Below, one piece after another: positions 45,188 to 53,039 of a stretch of DNA of 64,000 nt (positions are counted from its first letter, which is position 1; each line of letters opens with the position of its first letter). The notes under the pieces are model-generated. The model searched no databases. It saw nothing but the letters and a program-made list of their open reading frames with translations, and had not been told where the DNA came from. The DNA lies in assembly GCF_011801145.1 (NCBI RefSeq), contig NZ_CP046172.1:496001-560000 (forward strand), written 5' to 3'. This DNA is from Nocardia arthritidis (GTDB lineage Bacteria; Actinomycetota; Actinomycetes; Mycobacteriales; Mycobacteriaceae). The position numbers and the translations under genes are program-made.

Positions 45188-46357
45188 TCAACGCAGAATT
45201 CGGCGACCGATCGCGTATTTGTGCACCTCGGTCGGACCGTCGTAGAGCCGGAACGCGCGCATATCGCGGAAGATCATCTCCACCACGGTCTCATCGCTGA
45301 TGCCAATGCCGCCGAGCACCTGCACGCAGCGGTCGGTCACCTTGAACAGCTCCTCGGAGACGAAGGCCTTCGCGACCGAGCTTTCATGCCTTGCCTTCTC
45401 GCCCTGATCCATCAGCCAGCAGGCGTGCCAGATGGTGAGGCGGCACTGGTGCAGTGCGATCTCGTTGTCCGCCAACATGAATGACACACCCTGGTGCTCG
45501 CCGATCGGCTTGCCGAATGCGGTGCGGGTCTGCGCGTGCCGAACCGCGATGTGCTGTGCGCGCTCGGCGGCGCCGAGCCAGCGCATGCAGTGGGTGAGCC
45601 GTGCGGGGGCCAGGCGCAGCTGGGCGTAGCGCAATGCCTGCCCCGGCTCGCCGAGCAGTGCCGACTTCGGCAGCACCAGGTTGTCGAAGCGGACGACGCC
45701 GTGGCCCCCGACGTAGTTGCGGTCCATCGTGTTCATGGTGCGTTCGATGACGATGCCGGGTTGGCCGCCGTCGGTGAGGAAAAGGGTCGGCCCCGCGGGC
45801 AGGTGCGGATTATCCGCGAGGCGGGCCATGATGATCCAGGTCTTCGCGCCGTTCGCGCCGGTGATCAACCATTTGCGGCCGTTGACGGTGAAGTTCTCGC
45901 CGTCGAAGGTCGCGGTGCTGGCCAACTGGTCCGGATCCGAGCCCGCGCCATCGGGTTCGGTCATCGCGAAAACCGAGCGCTGGTGTCCGTCGATCACCGG
46001 CATCAGGTAGCGCTCGATCTGCTCCGGATTCGCGACCTTGGACAGCAGGTACATATTGCCCTCGTCGGGCGCGGCGCAGTTCATCGCGACCGGGCCGAGG
46101 GTCGACCAACCCGCGGCCTCGTACAGCACCGCCTGCTCGACATGGGTGAGCCCGCGTCCGCCCAGCTCGACCGGCGCCTGGATGGTGAGCAGTTTCTCGG
46201 CGCGGGCCAGTTCGACCAGTTCCTGCCGCAGTTCGTCGGTGGGCCCGTGCGTGGTCAATCGCGGATCGCGCTCGTAGGGAACGATCTTGTCGATGACGAA
46301 CCGGCGCACGCGATCGCGTTCGGCGGCGAGGTCGGCGGGAATCGAGAAGTCGATCAT
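45188..46357 (-). CDS. Acyl-CoA dehydrogenase
   Basis: A 389-residue FAD enzyme with the three ACAD domains: FAMTEPDGAGSDP (FAD/substrate loop), WLITGANGAKTWIIMAR, RTAFGKPIGEHQGVSFMLAD and the C-terminal QVLGGIGISDETVVEMIFRD. The C-terminus RLYDGPTEVHKYAIGRRIL places the catalytic base region as in long-chain dehydrogenases. Substrate unknown; perhaps degradation with the neighbouring crotonase. Confidence 0.9.
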   Translation of the reverse strand: MIDFSIPADLAAERDRVRRFVIDKIVPYERDPRLTTHGPTDELRQELVELARAEKLLTIQAPVELGGRGLTHVEQAVLYEAAGWSTLGPVAMNCAAPDEGNMYLLSKVANPEQIERYLMPVIDGHQRSVFAMTEPDGAGSDPDQLASTATFDGENFTVNGRKWLITGANGAKTWIIMARLADNPHLPAGPTLFLTDGGQPGIVIERTMNTMDRNYVGGHGVVRFDNLVLPKSALLGEPGQALRYAQLRLAPARLTHCMRWLGAAERAQHIAVRHAQTRTAFGKPIGEHQGVSFMLADNEIALHQCRLTIWHACWLMDQGEKARHESSVAKAFVSEELFKVTDRCVQVLGGIGISDETVVEMIFRDMRAFRLYDGPTEVHKYAIGRRILR

Positions 46358-46483
46358 CGTTGGTCACCTTCGTAGTCGGGCGCGTGGCCCGAGCATACGG
46401 AACGTAGCCGAACCTAGTGAAGGCACCCGCCCTCAGTGCCTGGTGACGCCAATTACCTGCGCGTTCAAAGCTAGCTGGGAGGC

Positions 46484-46546
46484 TGTCGCACCCCCGTCTT
46501 CGAACCAAACACTTGCTGTATCGAATGTTTGGTTCGAAGACGGGGT
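46484..46546. repeat. Dispersed palindrome, copy 2
   Basis: A 24-bp stem with one bulged C: left arm CGCACCCCCGTCTTCGAACC(AAACA), right arm (TGTTT)GGTTCGAAGACGGGGTGCG, loop of about 14 nt. It shares flank GGCTGTCGCACCCC and core with the element at 24315-24376. It lies between the permease gene 3' end and the acyl-CoA dehydrogenase 5' end, both minus strand, and can act as a terminator of the ABC operon. Confidence 0.7.
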
Positions 46547-46562
46547 GCGGGAGTTGGATGAC

Positions 46563-47441
46563 CTATGCGGGAACCGAGGCCCGGGCGCGCTGTCGTCGCC
46601 GAGGGCCGACCGCCCGGCAGACGAGATAGATGCCGAAGGAGATGGCGGTGACGAAGGTGGAGACCGGAACACCCGGTGCCAGGGAGAGCAGAATTCCGCC
46701 CACCGCGGCGGTTTCCGCGAACAGCACCGCGAGCACCGTCGCACGCACCGGATTCGCGGTGAGCTGGGCGGCGGATGCGGCCGGGGTGATCAGCAACGCC
46801 AACACCAGTAGCGCGCCGACGATTTGGACGCCGAAGGCCGCGGTGATGCCCAGCATGACCGCGAAGATCACCGAAAGCGCGCGCACCGGAACCCCGCGTG
46901 CCAGTGCGACTTCCGGATCGGAGCTGGCGAAAAGCAGTGGGCGGTAGACGATCGCGAGCACCGCGAGCACCGCGACGGTGCAGCCGATCAGCAGGGTGAG
47001 GCCGCCGTTGCCGACGTTCACCACCTGACCGGTGAGCAGCGTGAATTTCGAACCGGCCCGCTCCGGACTCAGCCACAGGAAAAGCACCGACAGCCCGAGC
47101 CCGAAGGAGAGCACCACGGCGATCACCGAATCACGTTCCCGCGCACGGGTTCCCAGCACGCCGAAGAGTACGGCCGCGACCACCGATCCGGCGATCGCGC
47201 CGAAGCCGACGCCGATACCGGCCAGCAATGCCGCGGCGGCGCCGGTGAGCGAGAGCTCGCTGGTGCCGTGCACCGCGAACGACATCTGCCTGCTGATGAT
47301 CAACGGCCCGATCGCCCCGGAGAGCAGGCCGAGCAGCGCGGCGGCCAGCACGGCCTGCTGCACGAAATCGTGCGAGAGCAGATGTGCGGTGGTGTGGAAG
47401 TCGAGCATTTTCGACAGGACTCCGGACAGCTTGTCGATCAC
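46563..47441 (-). CDS. Zinc-type ABC transporter permease (ZnuB-like)
   Basis: A 292-residue permease of the metal ABC-3 family with about eight membrane segments; FVQQAVLAAALLGLLSGAIG and [19 protein letters not shown] are typical. It overlaps the ATPase gene by 4 nt. Histidines near the N-terminus (FHTTAHLLSHDF) may help metal entry. Metal identity (zinc versus manganese) is inferred from the operon and Zur-like site. Confidence 0.88.
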   Translation of the reverse strand: MIDKLSGVLSKMLDFHTTAHLLSHDFVQQAVLAAALLGLLSGAIGPLIISRQMSFAVHGTSELSLTGAAAALLAGIGVGFGAIAGSVVAAVLFGVLGTRARERDSVIAVVLSFGLGLSVLFLWLSPERAGSKFTLLTGQVVNVGNGGLTLLIGCTVAVLAVLAIVYRPLLFASSDPEVALARGVPVRALSVIFAVMLGITAAFGVQIVGALLVLALLITPAASAAQLTANPVRATVLAVLFAETAAVGGILLSLAPGVPVSTFVTAISFGIYLVCRAVGPRRRQRARASVPA

Positions 47442-48373
47442 GAGCGCACCTCTTCGCGCGGCACAGTGCGATTCGCGTCGTCGGTGCCGAGTTCATCTGT
47501 CGCTGCCGACAATTCGGCCGGGACCAGCAGGCATTCGTCATCGTTCGCGCACGAGTCGGTCCGGCCGTGATGTCCGCCGAGCGCGTCCATCGTGTCCCCG
47601 GTGCCGACGACGACGAGCCGTCCGCGCACCCGTAGCACGTCGACCTGAGTGCGGTAGAGCTCGGAGAGCACCTCGGAGGTCATCACCTCGTCCGGCGTGC
47701 CGATCCGGAAGGCTCCGTCCACCAGGTACAGCACCCGATCGACAAGGGGCAGAATGGGATTGATCTCGTGGGTGACGAAGAGCACCGCGGTGTCGTGCGT
47801 GCGCCTTCGCCTATCGATCAGCTCGGCGACCAGACGCTGATTCGCCAGGTCCAGGCTCAGCAGCGGTTCGTCGCACAGCAATACCTTGGGATCGCCGACC
47901 AGCGCCTGTGCGACGCGTAGGCGCTGCTGCTCGCCGCCGGACATGGATTCCAGTGGGGCATAAGCGAATTTCTCCGCGCCGACGGCCGCGACCGCCGCCG
48001 CGATCTTGCGCTGCCGCTCCTTGCGCCGCCGCAGCCCCAACCCCCAGCGGTGTCCGTCGACGCCGAGGCCGACCAGATCCACCCCGCGCAGCTGCACGCC
48101 GGCATCGATCGTCTTCTGTTGCGGCACATAGCCGATATCCGGATTGCCGACCCGCGCGGGCAGGCCGTGGATCCGCGCGGTGCCCGAGCTCAGCCGGTGC
48201 TGCCCGAGCAGCACCTTCAGCAGTGAGGTCTTACCGGTGCCGTTCGGGCCGAGGACGGCGATGAATTCACCGGGCGCGACGTCGAGATCCAGTCCCTGCC
48301 AAAGGGTTCGGTCGCCGAATGACAGCCGGGCGGCATCGAGCCGGACCGCGGGCTCGTCGAAGGGTCTGCTCAC
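47438..48373 (-). CDS. Metal ABC transporter ATP-binding protein (ZnuC-like)
   Basis: A 311-residue ATPase: Walker A GPNGTGKT (about 43-50), signature MSGGEQQRLRVA, Walker B VLLCDEPLLSLD, and H in FVTHEINPIL. A C-terminal extension (about 240-311) carries GHHGRTDSCANDDECL, a possible metal-binding His/Cys segment, beyond the usual ABC domain. It is 7 nt downstream of the binding-protein gene. Confidence 0.88.
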   Translation of the reverse strand: MSRPFDEPAVRLDAARLSFGDRTLWQGLDLDVAPGEFIAVLGPNGTGKTSLLKVLLGQHRLSSGTARIHGLPARVGNPDIGYVPQQKTIDAGVQLRGVDLVGLGVDGHRWGLGLRRRKERQRKIAAAVAAVGAEKFAYAPLESMSGGEQQRLRVAQALVGDPKVLLCDEPLLSLDLANQRLVAELIDRRRRTHDTAVLFVTHEINPILPLVDRVLYLVDGAFRIGTPDEVMTSEVLSELYRTQVDVLRVRGRLVVVGTGDTMDALGGHHGRTDSCANDDECLLVPAELSAATDELGTDDANRTVPREEVRS

Positions 48374-48380
48374 GTTCTCC

Positions 48381-49265
48381 TCAGCTCAGTGCGGTGGCGA
48401 GCGCCTGCGCGTTCTTGATCTGCCATTGAACGTAATCCGTGCCGCTCGGCAGGGTTTCGGTCACCTCCACCACCGGGACGCCTGCGGACCGCGCGATATC
48501 GCGCAGCCCCTCGGTGGTCTTGTCCTCGGTCTGCACGTTGTAGATCAGGGCGCGAACCTGCTTGCCGGTCAACAGCTCCCGGACCGCGGCGACCGCGGCG
48601 GGCGCCGGATCGGTCTCCTGTTCGATCGCGTTCTGGAATTCGCGCGGGGTCCGGTCCTCGGCCGCGGCGGTGCGCAGCAGGTAGTGCGCGATCGGTTCGG
48701 TTTGCAGCACCGGGGTTTTCGGATGGTCGGCGGCGATCTTGCCCGCGATCGCGGTGATCGCGCCGAGGCGGGCGCGGAAGGCGGCGGCCCGGTCGGCGTA
48801 TGCCGCGGCGTTGGCGGTGTCGATCTCGCCGAGCGCGGCGGCGATTCGGTCGGCGACCGCGCCGACGGTGGTCACGTCGTACCAGACGTGCTCGTTCTGG
48901 TCGGCTCGGTCGGTGCGCGATTCGAAGGCCTGCACGGTCTTCTTGTTTCGGCCGCCGATGGCCTTCGCGGCGAATTCGTCGTAGCCGCCGCCGTTGTAGA
49001 CGACCAGGCTCGCGTCGGCGAACTTCGCCGAATCGGTCGCGGTGGTCTCATAGGAGTGCGGGTCGATATTCGGATCGCCGATGATCGCGGACACCGTCGC
49101 GTCGGGTCCGGCGATCTGCGCCGCGATATCGCCCCAGACATTGGTGGACGCGACGATCGTCGGTTTACCGGAATGCTCGGTGTCGCTGCCGCATGCGGTG
49201 AGTGCGATGGCGGTGGCCAAACCCGCGACGACGCCGGCGATTCGGATGGCTGATCGTGACTTCAA
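48381..49265 (-). CDS. Metal-binding lipoprotein of zinc ABC importer (ZnuA-like)
   Basis: A 294-residue cluster 9 solute-binding lipoprotein: lipobox LTAC (about 22-25), metal ligands His in NIDPHSYETT, His in NEHVWYDVTT and His in TEPIAHYLL, and the acidic ligand probably in NVQTEDKTTEGL. The TTG at 49265 is chosen because AGGAG lies 8 nt upstream; a GTG at 49274 abuts the Shine-Dalgarno. First gene of the znuACB-like operon. Confidence 0.86.
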   Translation of the reverse strand: MKSRSAIRIAGVVAGLATAIALTACGSDTEHSGKPTIVASTNVWGDIAAQIAGPDATVSAIIGDPNIDPHSYETTATDSAKFADASLVVYNGGGYDEFAAKAIGGRNKKTVQAFESRTDRADQNEHVWYDVTTVGAVADRIAAALGEIDTANAAAYADRAAAFRARLGAITAIAGKIAADHPKTPVLQTEPIAHYLLRTAAAEDRTPREFQNAIEQETDPAPAAVAAVRELLTGKQVRALIYNVQTEDKTTEGLRDIARSAGVPVVEVTETLPSGTDYVQWQIKNAQALATALS

Positions 49266-49298
49266 GCGGGGCACTCCTGATGACGCGGCAGAGCATAA

Positions 49299-49313
49299 TG
49301 GAAACCGTTTCCG
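49299..49313. promoter_or_regulatory. Zur-like operator upstream of metal importer
   Basis: TGGAAACCGTTTCCG contains a perfect 6+1+6 palindrome (GGAAAC C GTTTCC) about 35 nt upstream of the binding-protein start. It resembles the actinobacterial Zur box TGAAAATnATTTTCA in outline, though with G/C in place of some A/T. Zinc-dependent repression is inferred. Confidence 0.4.
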
Positions 49314-49410
49314 TTTCACTTTAGCAGCAGCCCACAACCGCGCAAAAAGCCGGGCAAACGCGTCGAGCCCGCGAACATGCGGTTCGCGGGCTCGATCTAC
49401 CAGGGCGAAT

Positions 49411-51981
49411 TCAGACGAGCGCCTCGACGGGCTGGCTCAGCAACTGTGCGCAGCGCAACAGGCCCAAATGGCTGTACGCCTGCGGATGATTGCCGAGCGA
49501 GCGTTCGGCCACCGGGTCGTACTCCTCGCTGAGCAGGCCGGTCGGCCCCGCCGCGTCCACCAACTGGGCGAACAGCGCCTCGGCGTCGGAGCGCTTGCCG
49601 ATGAGCAGATACGCCTCGATCAGCCAGGCCGCGCACAGGTGGAACCCGCCCTCGCCGCCGGGCAGACCGTCGTCGTGGTGGTAGCGGTAAACCGTTGCAC
49701 CGCTGCGCAGTTCGGCCTCGGTCGCGACGACCGTCGCGGCGAAGCGCGGATCGGACGGGTCGATCAAGCCGCTCAGCCCGATATGCAGCGTCGCGGCGTC
49801 CAGATCGGTGCCGTCGTATGCGGCGGTGTACGACTTGACCTCGTCGTTCCAGCCCTGGGTCTTCACCTCGTCGGCGATGGTCTCGCGCAACAGCTCCCAG
49901 CTCGGATCGACCGGCCGCTCGAATTTGCGGGCCAGCATCAGCGCGCGGTCGACCGTGAGCCAGCCCATCACCTTCGAGTACACGTGGTGGCGCGGGTTGC
50001 CGCGGATCTCCCAGATGCCATGGTCGGGTTCCTGCCAGCGGCGCTGCACCGCGGAGACCATGGCGTGCACCAGTTCCCAATCGGCATCGGGCAGCGCCTT
50101 GGCCGGATCGGTGATGCCCTTGCGCTCGCGTCCCTGCGCCAGGCTCGCGATCAGATCGACGATCGGGCCGAAGACGTCGAGCTGCACCTGCATATTCGCC
50201 GCGTTGCCGACGCGCACCGGTCGCGAACCCGCGTAACCGGGCAGCTGGTCGATCGATGCCTCGGGCGGCAGGGTTTCGCCGTAGATGGTGTACAGCGGGT
50301 GCAGCCGTTCCGGGCCCTGCAGCGTCTCCAGCACCCGATGCACCCAGTCCAGGAATTCCTCCGCCTCGGTGAGCGAGCCGAGCGAGACCAGGGCCTGTGC
50401 GGTGAGTGAGGCGTCGCGCAGCCAGCAGTAGCGGTAGTCCCAATTGCGCACGCCGCCAATGTCTTCCGGCAGCGAGGTGGTGGCGGCGGCCAGAATGGAG
50501 CCGGACGGCCGGTGCACGAGACCGCGCAGGGTCAGCGCCGAGCGCTTCATCAGGTCGGGCTTGAGCGGCGGCAGTTCGAGCCCGGCGGACCAGGCGTACC
50601 AGTAGGTCTCCGCCTCCCGCCTGCGCTCCGGCTCGCTGGTCATGGCCGGTGCGAGATCGGCCGTGCCGCAGCGCATCTCCAGAACCACCGGGCCGTTGGA
50701 CGGATCGATCACCGCGCGCGCCGAATGGTGCACGCCGTCATCGATGATCTCCCACTCGACGCCGGGGGAGCGCAGCACCATCGGATCGTTGGTGCCCTGC
50801 ACCCGCAGGCCGGTCGGGCCCGCCTTGATGGTCACCGGCACCTGCCCGAACTCCGGTCGCGGCGCGAAGGTGACGACCGCCCGCGCATCGCCGGTGATCA
50901 CCCTGGTCAGATCGGTGCGGTCCGGCGCGACGTCGTGCGGCAGATAATCGACGACCTGCAAACTGGCCCAACGCGTTTCGACGGTCATGGTGCCGTCGAC
51001 ATAGCGCTGCGAGAGCGGCAGCCCCGGCCGCTCCGGCGCGATGCTGAAGTGTCCGGCCTGCGGCCCGCCGAGCAGATGTGCGAACACCGCGGCGGAATCC
51101 GGTTCGGGATGGCAGAACCAGGTGACGGTGGCATCGGGGGTGAGCAGTGCGACCGAACGCGGGCTGGCCAACATGGTCAGCCGCTCGATTCGGGGGGCGC
51201 TGGCACCCGCCAGCCAGGTGCGCCGCTCCTCCAACAGGAAGGCCAGCGCGCAGGACACGTCCTCCGTGCTGTCGACGCGGAACTTGGCCAGGGTCTCGCC
51301 CTCGCCGACCTTGATGCCGACATCCGGGCCGGACAGCACCCGGAACGCCTTCTCGTCGGTGACGTCGTCGCCGAAGAAGACCGCCGCCGACGCGGCCGCC
51401 TCATGCCGAACGGTGTCCAGCGCGGTGCCCTTGTCGGTGGGCACCACCGCGAGTTCGATCACCGCCTTGCCCTCGGTCACCTGCACGCCGACCCAACTCG
51501 CCGGGCCCTGCCTGGCCTGGGTCAGCGCGCGGCGGCCGATCTCCGGACTCGCATTGCGCACGTGCAGTGCGATACTCGCCGGTTTGGTTTCCACGCTGAC
51601 GCCCGGATTCTCCTCGGCGATCTGGGTCAGGGCCGTAGTCACCTCGTGCAGTAGATGTTTGGCGTCGTTATCGATGGCGTGCACGAAGCCGACATCGAAT
51701 TCCGAACCGTGACTGCCGATCAGTTGCACCTCGACCGGAAGCCGGGACAGCGCGGCCAGATCGCGCAGCGCCCGGCCGGAGATCACGGCGGCGGTGGTGC
51801 CGGTCAGACCGGCGAGCGCTCGTAGCGCGTTCACCGATTCTCGATGCGGATAAGCCTTGGCGGGATCGGACACGATGGGCGCGATAGTCCCGTCGTAATC
51901 CGATGCGACCAAGAGCCGTGGCACGCGCGCGACCGTCGACAATGCACGGCGAAGTTCCAGTGGCAGATCCTGTGCGCTCAC
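49411..51981 (-). CDS. Trehalose-6-phosphate phosphatase / GH15 hydrolase fusion
   Basis: An 856-residue two-domain protein. Residues 1-~255 form an HAD phosphatase of the OtsB family (D28/D30 in ASDYDGT, GSHGSEF, FFGDDVTDEKAF). Residues ~265-850 form a GH15 glucoamylase/trehalase: NWDYRYCWLRDAS, VGNAANMQVQLDVFG, and the catalytic Glu region LLSEEYDPVAERSLGNHPQAYSHLGL. It therefore could make trehalose from trehalose-6-phosphate and hydrolyse an alpha-glucoside such as trehalose in one chain. Mycobacteria have the two activities in separate genes. No OtsA is adjacent. Confidence 0.9.
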   Translation of the reverse strand: MSAQDLPLELRRALSTVARVPRLLVASDYDGTIAPIVSDPAKAYPHRESVNALRALAGLTGTTAAVISGRALRDLAALSRLPVEVQLIGSHGSEFDVGFVHAIDNDAKHLLHEVTTALTQIAEENPGVSVETKPASIALHVRNASPEIGRRALTQARQGPASWVGVQVTEGKAVIELAVVPTDKGTALDTVRHEAAASAAVFFGDDVTDEKAFRVLSGPDVGIKVGEGETLAKFRVDSTEDVSCALAFLLEERRTWLAGASAPRIERLTMLASPRSVALLTPDATVTWFCHPEPDSAAVFAHLLGGPQAGHFSIAPERPGLPLSQRYVDGTMTVETRWASLQVVDYLPHDVAPDRTDLTRVITGDARAVVTFAPRPEFGQVPVTIKAGPTGLRVQGTNDPMVLRSPGVEWEIIDDGVHHSARAVIDPSNGPVVLEMRCGTADLAPAMTSEPERRREAETYWYAWSAGLELPPLKPDLMKRSALTLRGLVHRPSGSILAAATTSLPEDIGGVRNWDYRYCWLRDASLTAQALVSLGSLTEAEEFLDWVHRVLETLQGPERLHPLYTIYGETLPPEASIDQLPGYAGSRPVRVGNAANMQVQLDVFGPIVDLIASLAQGRERKGITDPAKALPDADWELVHAMVSAVQRRWQEPDHGIWEIRGNPRHHVYSKVMGWLTVDRALMLARKFERPVDPSWELLRETIADEVKTQGWNDEVKSYTAAYDGTDLDAATLHIGLSGLIDPSDPRFAATVVATEAELRSGATVYRYHHDDGLPGGEGGFHLCAAWLIEAYLLIGKRSDAEALFAQLVDAAGPTGLLSEEYDPVAERSLGNHPQAYSHLGLLRCAQLLSQPVEALV

Positions 51982-52258
51982 GCATCCAACCTAGTGATCG
52001 GAGGAGTTTTTTCAGGGGCGGGCAAAACAATACTGTGTTGAATTTGCCGCACCGTGCCGCGCCGGTATGCGTGCGCAAGGTGGCGACGCGCGCAGACCAT
52101 CGCTGCGCGCGATCTTCCCTGGTTGTGCCCTCCGGTACAAGACCAGCGTGGCCCGGCTCGCATTCGGCGCCGCGGGTGGTCCAGGTCTCCCCAGCGGTGG
52201 GATTTGCCCGCCGTCGGCTGGTGATGTGGCCGCCGGATTGCTGCCGGGCCGTCCGCGG

Positions 52259-52903
52259 TTAAGAGCGCTCGCCGAGGAGGAGGTCGACCGTCAGTTCCAG
52301 TCGCTCGGTGACGTCGGTCGCCGAGGCCCGGCGGGTAAGCCACGCAACGAGATTGGATAACCACACATCACTGATTACCCGGGCGATGGCCAGTTGACGC
52401 TCGGTCGGTTCGCCGTCGTTCATGGCGCGCGCGAAAACCCGGTCCATCACCTTGCCGACCCGGTCCACCTCGGCGGCGGCCGAGGCGTCGGCGAACATGA
52501 ATGCCCTGGTCATGGCCTCGGTGAGCAGCGGATCGCGCTGCATCATCCTGGTGATCTGGGTGAGCAGCAGATGCATGCGCTCCTGTGGCGTCGAGCCGGC
52601 AAGCGGTCTGCGTTTGCCCTCGATCTGCTCGAATTCCCGGGACAGTGCCGAAACGAGCAGGTGCACCTTCGACGGGAAGTAGCGGTAGAGCGTGCCGACC
52701 GCGACATCGGCCCGCTCGGCGACCGCGCGCATCTGGACCGCGTCGTATCCGCCCTTGGATGCCAATGCCAGCGTGGCGTCGAGGATGCGCTTGCGCCGTT
52801 CCCGTTGCGCGGCCGAACTCAGCTCGTCCTCGCTGAGCGTGGTGACCGTCGTCGGCGCCGACCCGTTCGAGTCGGCTCCCTGCGATCGGGAGGGACTGGC
52901 CAT
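52259..52903 (-). CDS. kstR: Cholesterol catabolism repressor KstR
   Basis: TetR-family repressor of steroid catabolism released by 3-oxo-cholestenoyl-CoA-type ligands. The 214-residue protein is highly similar to M. tuberculosis KstR: QRERRKRILDAT, GGYDAVQMRAVAERADVAV (HTH), LYRYFPSKVHLLVSAL, MMQRDPLLTEAMTRAF and ARVISDVWLSNLVAWLTRRA. The N-terminus is ~22 residues longer. It diverges from fadE34 across a perfect KstR palindrome and is probably autoregulated. Confidence 0.95.
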   Translation of the reverse strand: MASPSRSQGADSNGSAPTTVTTLSEDELSSAAQRERRKRILDATLALASKGGYDAVQMRAVAERADVAVGTLYRYFPSKVHLLVSALSREFEQIEGKRRPLAGSTPQERMHLLLTQITRMMQRDPLLTEAMTRAFMFADASAAAEVDRVGKVMDRVFARAMNDGEPTERQLAIARVISDVWLSNLVAWLTRRASATDVTERLELTVDLLLGERS

Positions 52904-52990
52904 TTGCTGAAAGTCCTTTCCTGAAACGTCGTTTCGTCGGCTGGCTTGACATTCGTGCGGTGTCTCTTGACTTACTCCCGACGATGATAT

Positions 52991-53004
52991 TAGAACATGT
53001 TCTA
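52991..53004. promoter_or_regulatory. KstR operator
   Basis: TAGAACATGTTCTA, a perfect 14-bp palindrome identical to the canonical KstR box core (TAGAACnTGTTCTA). Placed between kstR and fadE34, so it can control both the repressor and the steroid operon. Confidence 0.9.
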
Positions 53005-53039
53005 GGTGTGGGAGTCACGCCGGAAAGGCGGTATGGAGT

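Noticed and set aside
49397..50443. Second minus-strand frame inside the GH15 domain
   Set aside because: Arg/Gly/Ala-rich shadow frame of the trehalose phosphatase/GH15 gene, which has intact catalytic motifs in the other frame.
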